From: Diphasiastrum complanatum
Taxonomy: Eukaryota > Streptophyta > Lycopodiopsida > Lycopodiales > Lycopodiaceae
Assembly (NCBI GenBank): GCA_029204225.1
Contig: CM055109.1
Coordinates: 1,852,340 to 1,916,339, forward strand
Length of the DNA: 64,000 nucleotides
Reading direction: 5' to 3'
Shown here: positions 36,774 to 49,252 of the stretch, piece by piece
Layout of the letters: each line of letters starts with the position of its first letter
Position numbering within the stretch: the first letter of the stretch is position 1
Made by a program: the position numbers and the translations under genes
Notes under the pieces: model-generated
What the model saw: only the letters and a program-made list of their open reading frames with translations
What the model was told of the DNA's origin: nothing
Database searches by the model: none

Positions 36774-37308
36774 TTGCAGAACACAAAGAACTACGGCTTA
36801 TGCTATTATCGAGATGCAAGATTCAAGATTGAATTCTACAGTGATGTAAGCTGGGCATCCTTGAAAGATGATAGTAAAAGCGTCTCAGGAGGATGCACCG
36901 TAGCAGCCGATGCAGTTGTTATCTGGATTAGCAGAGACAATAACTACCCAATCATCTTGTGAGGCTGAATACGTTGCTACAGCCACAATGGCCAATGAGC
37001 TGACATGGCTCAAATAGTTCCTAGGTGGACTAGGACGGAGCACTGATGAACTGTTGATCCTACGCATGGACAACACCTCCGCTATTCATCTGACAAAAGA
37101 CCCAGTGTTTCATTCCAGAATGAAGCACATCGCAATCAAGTATCACTTGATCAGGGATCTGGTTGAGAAAGACGAGTTGATAACCGTCTTCATACCAACA
37201 ATGCAGATGGTAGTTGATATCTTTACAAAGGTATTGGATAAAACAATGTTTGAAAGACAGAGAGCCAGCTTGGGAATTAGGAAAATACACGCTTTAAGAG
37301 GGAGCTGA
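36774..37308 (+). pseudogene. Copia RNase H end
   Basis: IEFYSDVSWASLKDDSKSVS and WISRDNNYPI are followed, in another frame, by LRMDNTSAIHLTKDPVFHSR, HLIRDLVEKDELITV and DIFTKVLDK. These are the conserved end of copia pol. The frame closes with TGA at 37306-37308, overlapping the first bases of the LTR. Confidence 0.85.
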
Positions 37309-38040
37309 AGAATTATTGTGTTTCTATTTTAAAGCCTTGTATTTCTACTCAGTTGGGCAACATTTCAGGTCAGGCCGACACCTCCAAGCATCAACGTGCA
37401 AGGCAAAGAGAGGACGAACTATCGGACCTCATTACATTTAATACAAACGTGCTTAAATGGATATTTAGCACAAGCTTAGCTCAATCTTGTAATCCAATCC
37501 GACATGATATATGTCTTGGATAAGAGACAAACATAGATAGAGAGATAAATTGATAGTGAAAAGTCCTGAATGCAACACTCAGTGGGGCGCATATCAAGGA
37601 AAAAATATAGATCTAGTAGTAGCTAATTTTCTTTTTTGTGAGAAGAGAACACCTCTCGCATGCCAACACGCTGATCTGGGAAATAGACAACGCTCAAGAA
37701 AGATTTTCTATGTACACTCATTTTTTATAATCTAGACATGTACATTTCTTCTGTTTAGTGTGTAATCTGTTAATGTTGTGGTGCTTGTTTAATTTCATCA
37801 GTAGATATATTTTTGCTATCATTAAGACATTATCTGTTATTCATAAACACATAGTCATATTAGCAGTAGTTATCTGCTTGTTCGGAGGATGGCTGATCGC
37901 GGCTTGAAGCAGTAGACTTTACCGACATATTGGTTTCATCTGAGCGACAACAAATATCAACCAGAGCCCGTTACATTGCCAACAGTGGTTATAGAGCAAC
38001 TCGATTGCTCGGCCTTGTCAGAGTCGTCCCGAGAATCAAG
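37306..38040 (+). repeat. Copia LTR (approximate end)
   Basis: Begins TGAAGAATTATTG directly after the polypurine tract and ends near ...AATCA, just before a primer-binding site. The start is placed by the tract and the end by the PBS. No second copy of this LTR is visible in the window, so both ends are provisional. Confidence 0.55.
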
Positions 38041-38043
38041 CAG

Positions 38044-38093
38044 TGGTATCAGAGCGGAGCTCCCAGTATTGGTTCCATCAGTGGTATCAGAGC
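38044..38093 (+). other. Duplicated copia primer-binding site
   Basis: TGGTATCAGAGC, complementary to the 3' part of initiator Met-tRNA as used by plant copia elements, occurs at 38044-38055 and again at 38082-38093. The pair follows the LTR above, so that LTR also served, or once served, as a 5' LTR. Confidence 0.8.
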
Positions 38094-38109
38094 ACTGACA
38101 GAACTAATT

Positions 38110-38345
38110 CCAACAAGTAGTTCTCATTAAATTAATGGTAAAGGCATTGATAAGTTGAAATTCCAAGATGGTATCTCAAGAAAATTTATTGATGTACTAT
38201 ATGTTCTAAATTTAATGAAGAATTTTTTTTTTGTCAAGGGAATAACTGAGTTGGATCGCAAAGTTTCTTTTGATCATAGTCACTACATTATTATGACTTA
38301 GGAAAAATTCTTGCTATAGGTACAAGAGTTGGGCACTTGTACATA
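38110..38345 (+). pseudogene. Copia protease/GAG-pre-integrase fragment
   Basis: KLKFQDGISRKFIDVLYVLN and ITELDRKVSFDHSHYI align with the region just before GAG-pre-integrase in plant copia proteins. It sits 3' of the LTR and PBS with gag deleted. It is a second, mostly deleted element in the same orientation. Confidence 0.65.
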
Positions 38346-38349
38346 TTGA

Positions 38350-38955
38350 TTCATTATCATTCTAAAACACTAAAAGTTCTTGTCATCTCAACCTTAGAAA
38401 ATAAAAATTTTGAAAGTTCATATGCAAAAGAACGAATCTAGATGTGTCAAAATTGACAAAACAATCTTTAACCATGAAACTAATGAGATGCACATCAACA
38501 ATGCACTGCAACAATTTTCAAAATACTAGAAGAGATTATGTTCGTAGATTCCAACATAGAGAATTTGTAAAGCGATTTCTTTTATTTTTCGTGGTTTCTT
38601 GACTCTGGTTACAGGTTGTTTCTGCCTGTTACCAGACACTTGGCCTTCTTAATGTGTTCTTTTTAATACAATGTCAGATCAGACAGAGAGATGCGGTTAT
38701 GTTGTAGTATATTTAATCCAACCTGTCAATGAATTGCTCATATAACGTTCACTCGCATTCACAAAATAAAAAATTATGCAAGTCTAGAACACTCATCTAA
38801 AGATAAGCATGCATTGCAAATGAACTCCATTCAATTCCTACTTCTATCTACTATAAGACGTTGGGAAAAACAAACAAGATTCTCAGGCTAGTCTAACAAT
38901 TCAACAGAAATGAAAGAAACAAGAAACAAAAAACTAGCTAATAAGCCATTAAAAT
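38350..38955. other. Intergenic, nothing recognised
   Basis: AT-rich with short frames only. Confidence 0.4.
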
Positions 38956-38959
38956 CACG

Positions 38960-41900
38960 ATCACCAAAAAAAGAAAAATGACATAGAGACTCATTTTTTT
39001 CAAATTTTTTAACTTTTTTTTAAAAAGTATCCAATTTTAAAATGCTTCAAATAAATATAGTGTAATGTTATCAAAATATTGTATTTTGCAAAAAAATAAT
39101 TCAAGCTGCAAAAATTTGGTCAATAGATTTTCATCAATAACTTAAAATTAGCTTATATGAAATAATAATACTATTCAAAATAAAATCATTAGATGTGTAC
39201 AACCACAAAAATAACTAAAAAATATTTTTGGCCTATTTAAAACAAAAGTTATAGTTTTTAGTGTTTTATATTACATTTCTTCTATCGAAAAAAATATTTT
39301 TAAAATTATGATAAAAATTTTAATCAAAATTTTTAAAGTTCTAAATTTTTTAAAATATTTACTTATGCCTATGTAAGTTCATTGAATATTTAAACATTAA
39401 ATAAACACAAATAAAATCACTATACAATAATCGAGATTAAATGATTTGTGAAAATATTTAAATCATCTTGAAAAAAGTCATAAAAACACATTCAAAATTA
39501 AAATTCTATAGACTTGACAAATCGTTACAATTTTAGTTTTGGTAATGATTATCAATGTTAAAATTTTTAGAATATTTTAAATTCTTAATTTTAAATAAAA
39601 ACAAATTTAAGAATATTAAATCAATCAAAAAGATTTCAAAATACAATACATCAAAAAATATAATTGCAATTATTTTCAAAAAAAAAAATTATTCCCAAAA
39701 ATCATCGAGGTAATTTACATCTTTTTCTTTTTCTTGAGTAGCCACTGTAGTTTCAAGTGGCACATCTTCTAGAGTGTCCTCGACTACCGTAACCACATTA
39801 TAATTTTGAACCAAGACATCAGCAAATTCTCCTGTGTTGCCTACTTTTCGCCTAGCAGGAGGCTGAGGTTCCTTGGACAAGGAAATTACTGAATTCTCAC
39901 TATCTAAACTCTTTCCCACCTCAGATAGTCATCTGGCAAAACTGAAAGAGATTTTTTTCTCATTTTTACAAAATCAACTAAATAAGAATCTAAATCTACT
40001 GTAACAATATGTCTGCCTTTCTGAACAACACATGTGTTTGTAGTGCCACTACCTCTAAAAAAATCCAATACCCAATCAGCTGGGTGAGAAAAAATATCAA
40101 TTAAATGATTAATTAATTGCTGTGGCTTTTGGTAGAAACAAGTCACGGAACCCATCATTGGACTTTTTAGTTTCTTGGTCACGGCTAAATACTGAAACAA
40201 GTTTCCAAAACTTGTCAGTCCGAAAGTGTTGTAATGAAGCATCGAACGTTTGCCATCCAAAGAATAATAACCGATGTTTATGTATTCTATTTCATTGCAA
40301 AGTCGTGCTCCTCCCGAGTTCCTGACATTGGGCTTGTACCTAACATGGAACATTACAAGTAAAATAAATAAAAAAATTTAACTTTAAAATAAATTTTTTG
40401 AAATATAATTATGAATCAATAATTCAAGAACTTAAAAACTTACCATATAGTATTTTCTATTCCCGCATTACAGAAAGTTAGTAGAGCTTTCTGTACTGAA
40501 ACTTACTGCCAGAAAGAATGAAAAATAACAACTCTCCAAATTGGAGAAGTTGTGAACCCTACATAAAACTATGGATTTCAGTGAATTTAAAGGGGGAATT
40601 GTCATTTAATGATTCTTTCATTTGAAATCCATATGGTATATCGGCAATGCAGAGTGTATAAGGCCTTTTTTTTTTTAATTTAAAATTTCTCTAAAATCGC
40701 CCTTCTCAACCGAAAAAAAGCATCGTTGATCATCGACACTTTTAGGAAGGTAGATCTCTAATGGATCCTCCTCCGCAATAATCTCACCTTGTGCTAATCT
40801 CTCCATGTCCCTTTTTTCTGCTTTTGCCTTCAGAATATGTCTCTTGAATTGCTTTGGAAGGACTTTGTTTTTCTTATCTTCGGGAGACTGAAAAAGAAAA
40901 ATCTATGATTAGCATGGGAGACAAAAAATATAAAATAGAATAGGAGACCTAACTTATTAAAACATAATAATTACATAAGAAAAAAACTATGCTTAGCATA
41001 GGAGACATAGAATATAGAAAAGAAACAATCAATAAGCACCTATGCTAAGCATGGGTGAAATAAATACCATGTCTCTAAACAAAATCAGGAAATGGACTCA
41101 AAGATTCATTTCGGCTGCTCAAAGGATAAAGTCTTTGGCACTCATTGAAATCTTGACAATTTAACCTTGTCACAATGGCTTTTTGAACTTTCATAAATAA
41201 TTTATGTCTGCGTTTAAAAAGTACAATTGTTAAAAATCCAACAAAATCATGCAAATCATTTTATTACAAAAAGTAACATGAAAATAAATATTTAGATTAT
41301 GACTATTACCTTTGAAATTCTTTCTCCATTTTGGCCAAAGAAAGTTGACCATCGGCAACTCTAGAAAAAACACTTATTATTAGCTCTGAAGAGCTACTCT
41401 CTTGCGTGTTCTTCCACTCTGATATTCTCATTTCTGTAGGGATTGGCTTCAGAGTTTGAGTGCTGACAATTTTTTTCTTTGACTTTGAGGCACCCTGAGT
41501 AGGTTGGCATTTTATTTGAAAAGTTTCCCATTTGTCAAAAAATTTATCGACAAGGGCCTACACCTAAAATAAAATAAAATAAAAAAAATTATTTGATAAG
41601 GAAATTAGTTAGTCTGATAAAGACAATTCAAAAGGATTATAACATATATTATGACCAAAGCATTCCATGACGAGCATAGAAAAAAAATTTCCTGGCCACT
41701 GCGAAAAGCAAGCTGAAAAAAATTATCATTTTTTGTAAGGCTCTGTGTAGGATTTTTCGAATCAAAAGGCAGGCCTGTCTCTTGAGCATAGAGTGCTTTC
41801 AGCTCAAGTTGATTCACATCTCCTACTTTGGAGACTCTCGTGTATTTTTTGTGAAAGAAGCAGATTCTTTGAATGACGGTCATTTTCATCCAATAATCAG

Positions 41901-42000
41901 CATGTGTGCTTCTGAATTCGCAGATCAGGTGAGTTATACTTGGACTACGATCCTTAAATAATTTTTTTTCCAGACTCAACTCACTTTTCGTCAACCTCGA
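38960..42000 (-). pseudogene. ParB-methyltransferase element, copy D (linker and intact methyltransferase motifs)
   Basis: On the minus strand: linker exon 41920-41690 (MKMTVIQRICFFHKKYT, YAQETGLPFDS, NDNFFQLAFR); 41440-41340 (SRVADGQLSLAKMEKEFQ); HKLFMKVQKAIV (41215-41180); Lys-rich exon 40887-40690; then motif IV as ADIPYG at 40645-40628. A stop near 40560 and an intron follow. The C-terminal exon at 40340-39905 is open: YKPNVRNSGGARLCNEIEYI, YQKPQQLINHLIDIFSHPAD and FRGSGTT (motif I, 40063-40042). A frameshift at 39910 leads into a tail (KEPQPPARRKVGNTGEFADV) shared with copy C. The order IV then I marks a beta-class amino-methyltransferase, acting on N4-cytosine or N6-adenine. The ParB-like part is cut off near 42000. 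An AT-rich 3' region (38960-39680) matches copy A. Confidence 0.8.
40895..41060. repeat. Palindromes in the copy D intron
   Basis: CTATGATTAGCATGGG near 40904, CTATGCTTAGCATAGG near 40987 and CCTATGCTAAGCATGGG near 41039. They occupy the same intron as in copies A and C. Confidence 0.7.
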
Positions 42001-42379
42001 GCTTGTGTCGGAACCGAGGCATCGCGGCTCACCTCACCTCACACCGACCTCGAGCCTCATCTGGGACCGTCCAAACCTAAATCCAACCCTAAACCTACTC
42101 TTGGGTCAACCCTAACCCTAAGGATGCTGCCAAATAGTATTTAAGGCATGGTAGCCACTGAAAATTTGAATTAACCAATTACTTTCTAGGCTTGTTGCTC
42201 ATTTGCATTTAGTTGTTTTTCTTGTTTACGTCTATTGAGGTTCGCATAGCTTTTTATTTGTTCTAAGACCAGCACAAGTTGTAGTTAAGTTTGTGAAGCA
42301 ATTTAGTTTTATGTGTTTACTATTTTAACGAGTCTATGCTTAGCATAAATACATAGTTAAAAAAAAATTTAAGATTACG

Positions 42380-42722
42380 ATGTCAAGTAGTTCCTCCTCT
42401 TCTATTCCAGTAGTTGTAACTCAATACGTTGCAACAAGTGCATCATCTTCATCTGATATTCCCAATGAAAGTTTTTTTTATATTGAAAGAACGACTTGGA
42501 TTACTGAAAAAACCATCATCCTCCACTCGTCATCAACAAAGAAAAGCTGATTTACAAGGTTTTTTGTCAACATTAGATGCGGATTCTGAGGAAGATATGC
42601 CAGTTGACTCTAATGAAGAAGATGGTACTTCCACTTCATCAGCTAAAAATGAGAGTGTTAAGAATATGTCAAGTTCTAAATTGAGAGACATCAGTGAAAA
42701 TTCCTTAGAAAATGCACTTTAA
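42380..42722 (+). CDS. Ser-rich acidic ORF with one frameshift (unrecognised)
   Basis: ATG at 42380 starts MSSSSSSSIPVVVTQYVATS. A one-step frameshift in a T run near 42476 passes into a frame that continues to the stop at 42722: RHQQRKADLQGFLSTLDADS, then acidic and Ser-rich sequence (SEEDMPVDSNEEDGTSTSSA). The two halves join smoothly in composition, so it was probably one ~115-residue protein. A TATGCTTAGCATA palindrome lies 45 bases upstream (about 42335), linking it to the methyltransferase element family. It points away from copy D. No family recognised. Confidence 0.4.
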
Positions 42723-44410
42723 AAAAAATGTGCAAATATAATTTAAGTTGTTTTGTATTTCAATGGGATTTCGAGTTTCAAAAATCATTTATTCTCTTGA
42801 ATTATTATTTCATTTGTAATAATGATGGTTTTATGAAGTTTGCAACAACAAACTTGTAGTTTTTTTATTTAAAATATGCATTTTTTGGCTTTTAAAAAAA
42901 AAATTCAAAGATTTAATAAAAAAAATCTATGATTTTGGCCTAAAACTAGGACCATTAAAAAACACCAAAAAAGATTACTCTTTTTCAGGTCAAAGTCCCA
43001 AAACAAATGTCATCGTGTTTAAAGAGCAAGGATCAAGAAATACCCATTTCTTGATTTTTGAGCTTCTCAAGAACGTCAAGAACTATACTGTTAGGAATTA
43101 TGCAAGATCTATACCACAAATTCAGCCTATTTAGTTTACTTGATGCTTGTATCAAATCAAGAACAAGAAAGCAAAAATCTAATCCACTCTACTTCCACAA
43201 ACACAATTAAACCTAGAAATCTATTCTAATTCCACAACTACATTAAGGAAGGAAAGCAAGGTCATGAAAGCTTCACTCAAGAACACAAACATGATCATGG
43301 AGCTAAGATGAAGGCTCAAAACTCGTGGAGGATCTTCTCATTAAAGCAAGAGCAAGAGCATTACAATCCAAAACTCCCTCACAAGAGAGGGGGGCTCTTA
43401 AATAAGCCAAGAGGCTACCCATGTGGAGCCTAAGTGGCAATTCCACAAATTACAATTTACAAGTGGAATTAGTTCCTTCACTAGAGGTCACCATCAAAAG
43501 GTGTCTCACACTATTTTATTTAAGAGGGGTCTACCACATTTATTATAAGTGCCTACACATACTAGCGCCTACATGGTTATTCTTTCTCTTGGGATTCACC
43601 ATGAGGCTCACATGATTTTATATTGTATCCTAGCTAGTATTTTTCGGCTCTCAATTCTCATCCTTCTCTTCTTCCCCAGGGACCTCCTCGATCTAGGGTG
43701 AGAGGTGCTCTGTAGAATAGCTTGGCTCGGCATCTTCGGGATTCCTCGGGATCTACCAACATCATCCCCCTCTAATCTGTTGCAGGACCCACTACAACAC
43801 ATATGAAATGACATTGTTTCGCTTGGTGCTTGGAAAAGCGAGGATCTTCTGTCGCTTTTGTAAAACCAAGTGCTTACTCGCCGCAAAATTGTTTCGCAAA
43901 ATCTGAGATCTCTTAATGGCCTTTACATTTCTGCCTGCTTGAGAACCTCCTGCGCTTCTTGATCGCCTTGTCGTCTTGCGGATTGCTTTCTCGTGCTCAT
44001 CTTCTTTCCTAGGGCTTCAAATACTTGGAAGCATAATTTGGTTCCGACTTAAACCAAGATAATGCTAATGCAACTCATAGCTTGCCACAAAACAAAGACA
44101 CTAAACTTGTTTTGTGCTATAAGCTAATAACGAATGCTAATTATGGACATGACAAAAGTAGTAAAACAACCCATATAGTCTCGCACCTTTTCGATGAACC
44201 CGAATTCCTGCCAGTCTTCCACTATTGTGACGTAGCAAGAGGACATGAAGGCCGCTCTATAATAGAGTCTGGTGGTCATCTTCTGACTAGAGGGCTACGT
44301 TGGGGTTGATTCTTATGGGGTCCAAGCCTCGATCCCAGTAGCATTCTTGATTCATGAGAAAGGCCATGGATCTGCAATACTTGACACTCTCTCGCATGCA
44401 TAAATCAGCG
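42723..44410. other. Intergenic, nothing recognised
   Basis: AT-rich, then mixed sequence. Frames on both strands are short and unfamiliar. Copies of plant telomere-like CCCTAA/CCCTAAA lie a little upstream, near 42090-42120. Confidence 0.35.
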
Positions 44411-44416
44411 TTGGAT

Positions 44417-45061
44417 TTAATATTTGTGGCCAAACTCCAGTAGCTGTAGCCTCAAGTCGTCCATTGATGAGCTTTCTAAAACCCCTAGGATCATCGACCA
44501 GTTGACAACTTCAACGCGTGGTAGTTCCGTTAGCCATGGGTTGCTTCTTTTGATCAGCATATAGAAGGGATCAATTCTCTTCCAGGCCGGTGCCCTTAGA
44601 TATTCATGCAGCCTCCTGCTATCCTTCAGGATTTTATTTCGCCATTCAGGTTGTGGTTGCAATGCGGCAATGATCTCAGCCCTCGTGGAATATTGGCTCT
44701 AATAAATGTCGTCTTCTCCGCCCCTCATATTTCAGGAGTATTTCCTCTTGAACTTTTTGGATTCGCGTGTATCAGCCATACATGATCTTTCGAGTGGTGG
44801 GGTTGTCTTGAATTGTTGTTGAGCCTTTGTTAGGAACTCCTCTAGAGCCTTGGCACCTGTATCACCTTTTCTGGCCCTTTCACTTGTTGAGGGCTCAGCT
44901 TTGCCCACATTAAAGTCAGCAGGATGTGGCGAAAATCTTTGTGTTTCTAGCATATCAGCTTGGGAGTCATCATATCCTCCAATGTCAACGTTAATCTCAG
45001 GGAGGTCACTAATCAAGTTGCAAATGCTCTTAGTTGGATTATGAACTGAACAAGTTGCCAT
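44417..45061 (-). pseudogene. Unrecognised minus-strand ORF pair
   Basis: A frame from 45061 (MATCSVHNPTKSICNLISDL) to a stop at 44732 is followed in the same direction by one ending at 44417 (EIIAALQPQPEWRNKILKDS, then WSMILGVLESSSMDDLRLQL). The second has the look of a structured protein and the first is low-complexity. They may be the two halves of one gag-like protein split by two stops, but I cannot assign them. The next feature on the plus side is a gypsy integrase in the opposite orientation. Confidence 0.35.
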
Positions 45062-45239
45062 TCACCCATATTTCCACGCATCTGTATCTTTCGTTGAGAG
45101 GAAAATATGAAACAGACTCCCATTTTGGTCATAATTGGAACATTGTTCAGACCGGAAGAAATGTGGACAGTGTTGAGTCGTGTTCACAGGGGACTCGTCT
45201 AACAAAGAAAGATAAGAAGATTGTGGGATAATTTACCAT

Positions 45240-46076
45240 TCGAGATTGATTGTTGTGTACCTGGGGATGATGACATACTAGTAAAGTTGACTAGATGGCA
45301 GACAGAAGGACTAATCAAACTATGGAAGATATTTTGAGAACATATGTTTCTCACAGGCAATCTCATTGGGAAGATTACCTCCCAGTGGTTGAGTTTGCAT
45401 ATAATAGTAGAAAACATTCTGCTACAGGTTACAGTCCTTTTATGCTTATGTATGGTTTTCAAGCTAGATCTCTAGTAAAGGTTGAGACGAAGTCTGTTAA
45501 GATCCAAAAGATTGTTAATTTCCTGCATGATATGTAAGAGATGTTGCAATTGGCTAAGAATAATCTCCGTAGTGCTCAGGATAGAGCTAAACACTATACC
45601 GATCTTAAGAGATCTCCAAGAGATTTTAAAGTTGATGACTGGGTATATCTTAGGATTCCAAAAGATTCTAAGATGTTACGTACAGGGAAGCATTACAAAC
45701 TGCCTACTCATTTTTGTGGACCGTTTAGGATTGTATGTAGAATTGGTTCTTTGGCGTATGAAGTCGATCATCAAGGAAAATCGGCTGCACAGCCAGTATT
45801 TCATTTAGGTCGTTTGAAACTAAGTTTACATAAAGGTGATACAATTGGATCAGATGAGGATTTATCCCATTTGGAAGATTTATTGTATACCTTTGGAACC
45901 TGAGAAAGTGCTTAGAACAGAGATAAACAATTGAGAAATCATTCTATCTCGAAGTGCTTAATTCAGTGGAAAGGTCGTACTGTGAGGATGATGATTCATG
46001 GGAGAGAGTTGATAGCATAAAGAAGAATTTTCCTGAGTTCGGCTTATGAGAATAAGAGTAGTTCAAGGGGGAAGAA
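45240..46076 (+). mobile_element. Chromodomain-type Ty3/gypsy 3' end (integrase C-terminus)
   Basis: YVSHRQSHWEDYLPVVEFAY and HSATGYSPFMLMYGFQ are the conserved region after the integrase core. After one stop at 45537, QDRAKHYTDLKRSPRDFKV, VYLRIPKDSKML and FCGPFRIVCRIGSLAYEV form the integrase C-terminal GPY/F region. Degraded chromodomain traces (CLIQWKGRT and DDDSWERVDSI, in different frames) lie at 45950-46020. A purine tract (AAGGGGGAAGAA) ends directly before a TGTTATG LTR start at 46077. The catalytic core is missing upstream. Confidence 0.8.
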
Positions 46077-46900
46077 TGTTATGTCCATGACTAGTACACA
46101 GGATTCAGTATACTCCTAGTCTTGGATACACGGGACTCCAGTGAATCAAGCTGTTAGTTATGCCACATCATATTGGATGTGATCCGAAAGTAACTAATAT
46201 CCTTGTGAGGCCCATAACACACTAAATGGAGTTAGTACAAGATATCAAAAAGTGTTTGCCAAAAGTTCCCACCCGTGTTGTCTCAATGTGAGACCATAGT
46301 TTTAGGCAATATGTGCAATGCACAAAAGTTACTAGTAAAGAGTTGAGTGTCTTTAACATCCTTTACTTGTTATCAACAAGAGTTAAATAGGGGTGCTTGT
46401 CAAGTAGACTAGTCAATCATTGATGATGTTCATGAGCTATGGTCAAAATACCCATTTCCGTTACCCAATGTCACCATGGTGATTCATGAATAGGTTGGGA
46501 ATGTAAGAATCCTTGCAATTCCACTTCTATTGGACTTGACATGTTGGCTCGGTGGACAAGTCTTAACATACTCTTAAGTATTACATTTTTGCACTTTGGC
46601 CAATATTAGTATCTACCCATAACTTCACAAGTAGATGATATCCATTTATAATATGCAAATAGTGGGTTGTGCCATGAATCCAAAACTTGAAGCTTCAAAT
46701 ATGTACAAAGTGTATGTTATAAATACAAGAAAACACTACTAAAACAATCATCCATAAGCATTTCCCCATTTTGCAAAGCTTTCCATATACTAAAGATATA
46801 AACATATGCTTAATATATGCACCCTACTGATATTAGTTCTCCATGATATGCAATTGGCACAAGGGGTTGTCCCAGGTCTTTTAGATAGGGCTCTGCCACC
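46077..46900 (+). repeat. Probable gypsy LTR (3' end not placed)
   Basis: Starts TGTTATGTCC right after the polypurine tract. Composition is uniform for several hundred bases, but I cannot define the CA end without a second copy. Confidence 0.4.
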
Positions 46901-49040
46901 ACATTCTCTTTTCTTGGTCTATGTTGTTTGAAAATGGAAGTGCTATAGGAAGGTCACCTCATATGTCTTTCTCTTACTAGAGGCTAGTTTGAAAACTATT
47001 GAATGCTTTGACGATTCATTCTTACCAAGATGTCATTCCCTAGCAGATAGTGCTTCCAAACCTTCAAGGTCTGAATTATAGCTAACAACTACTTTTCACG
47101 TACAACCATTTGCAATTCAACAATTCTCTTAGGCAATATCATGCCTAGCAAAATCAAAATATAGCACCAATACATGAACAACTTGCATCTATAACTACTA
47201 AGAAGGGGTTTGTAAATTAGGCATTATCAATACTCAAATGTAGACAAAGCTTTCTTCTAACCATTTGAGAAAACTTCTGAAGAATTCTCAACAATTAACA
47301 GATATCCAAGAATAAATTGATGTCATGTACGTATGTCGAACTACCCAGTCAATCATGCAAGATCAATAACAAAACAAATAGGTGTCAAAATCCAAGTTCT
47401 CTTAAGGTTCTTCCATATGACAAAGAAATAAGTAACAAGATCATTCATCAACAAAGCAAATGGTGTCACCAAATTCTCACAAAGACCAAATGCCTTGTAA
47501 ATTGCACCAACCTCATTTTGGTTAAAAAAAACCATGGACTTTAAAAAGAAAAAAAAAAAAAAAAAAAAACCTCCCTCACTATTCTAACTATGCAAAAGCT
47601 TGGATTTTCCCTTTTGAGCTCCCTCGGCATAAATAACCCTTGCATATGTTTCTTGAATCTTTAATGTGTTCCAAGTATTTACCCATTTTACCATCATTGT
47701 GCTCTTCTCCAAATTGAGCATATTAAAACTCAATTTGGTCATAGTAAAATAAAGTAGATAACAACTCTTTTATACAACTTAACAAAACTTTCAAAATGCT
47801 CATTGTCATCATATGTATTAAATCTATCAAGTGTTTTTTCCAACTTCACATTTTCCTTGGGTTTCTTACTAAGACGTGTAAAGCTTTGAAAAGAATAGGA
47901 TGAGAAATGTGTTGACTTACCATAAGGATCCCAAGGTCAACACTTGATCTTTGGCATGACTCACTAGAAATTTATCATGATGAAGATAATGTTGACAACC
48001 CCTTGTAGTTCAAGTTATTAATCTAGAACATGACTTTATCAGCATTGGTGAGAATCCTACAAGGTTGTAAGCTTTTCCACCTTCCAAACAATAACTCCAA
48101 GAATATGGATAAATGGAAATTTTTGCAATAGAAAAATCAACTCTCAAGTGAATGTCAACTGGATATTGGAAATGATCTAACAAGCCCAATACACACACGT
48201 CATCTCTCATTTCCTAAGCTACACCCTATTGCGCTCTAATGACACCTAATTAAGCACAAACTTCTAGACTCCGGTCACTAACATACCATATTCCTACAAG
48301 TAGCTCTTAATGTTCTTGCATGTATTGGGTCACATCCAAGACTTTGTTCCTATTGTTGAATACTCGAACCAATTTCAATGTGTATAATTTCACTTCAACA
48401 TTTGCAGAGTTGGATTTAAGTCCTGTGAATCTTGGAAGAGCTCTTCCAATTCCTAGCCCTAATTACAACAAAAGGTCCCACCACGATAAACTAGGTTAGG
48501 ACACGGACTTGAATCCATTCTAGCTCTTAAACTTGAGAATTATCCAATACAAATTGATACATGATAGTTTAAAACACATCAACAAAAATTCAAATACACG
48601 GATGGCAAAATTAAATTTAATTTGGGAAGTAAAATAGTTAAACAATAGGTCATTTGTTCAAGGGATAACGACTAGTGACTATTGACTTTATAAACAATGA
48701 AGATGTTCACAAATGTGATAAGATTATACCAACTAAGATGCGGATCCCAAGTTTGCTAGTCAAATTTAACAAATCAAGTTGCCAAGCTAGTGTAAGGAAA
48801 TCACAACTTAGACTAGATAAAAGATTTATGTTATTGTGGTATGTTTAATATGACAAGCCCCACACCCCAACGGATAAAATTCCATTGAATTGCACTGTAT
48901 ATTGCATTCATATATCCAAGTGCCATCATAATCTCATGAAGGGCACCTAAGAACATTGAGAATGTTAAGTAAAGTGCACTTAGGTCAACTGAATCAATAA
49001 CCATTGACACCTTAGGGCAAAGAATGACATGCACTGTATA
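46901..49040. other. Intergenic, nothing recognised
   Basis: AT-rich sequence with an A-rich run at 47547-47571. No frame longer than about 75 codons and none familiar. The right edge is the 3' flank of CAC2. Confidence 0.4.
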
Positions 49041-49045
49041 TATAT

Positions 49046-49092
49046 TGTGTGTGTGTGTGTGCGCGCGTGCGTGCGTGCGCGTGTGCGGGTGC

Positions 49093-49141
<49 letters not shown>
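49046..49141. repeat. (GT)n-(GC/GT)n-(GA)n compound microsatellite
   Basis: About 24 bases of GT repeat, a GC/GT mixed part and ~45 bases of GA. It lies 110-210 bases 3' of the CAC2 stop codon, so it probably falls in the 3' UTR or just beyond. Confidence 0.95.
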
Positions 49142-49142
<1 letters not shown>

Positions 49143-49252
49143 AAAAACATTTTCCAGTTGACTACAATATGCTTGTATATTTTTTATTCCAAAAGACTTG
49201 ATGAAAACTATGAAGCTCAAAGCATCTTTATCATATTTGAAAGACAAATGTA

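Larger units (their letters stand above)
34690..37308 (+). mobile_element. Ty1/copia retrotransposon body, degenerate
   Basis: Order on the plus strand: a protease remnant with VLDSRATSHFV (the active-site DSGATSH motif has Gly changed to Arg), GAG-pre-integrase (LWHKRLCNMN), integrase, reverse transcriptase and RNase H. Integrase before RT is the copia order. The sequence ends at a purine tract (AAGAGGGAGC) right before the LTR at 37306. Frameshifts occur near 35210, 35780, 36060 and 36400-37050. Confidence 0.85.

Noticed and set aside
38044-38093. tRNA gene remnants
   Set aside because: TGGTATCAGAGC here is a retrotransposon primer-binding site after an LTR; no cloverleaf surrounds it.
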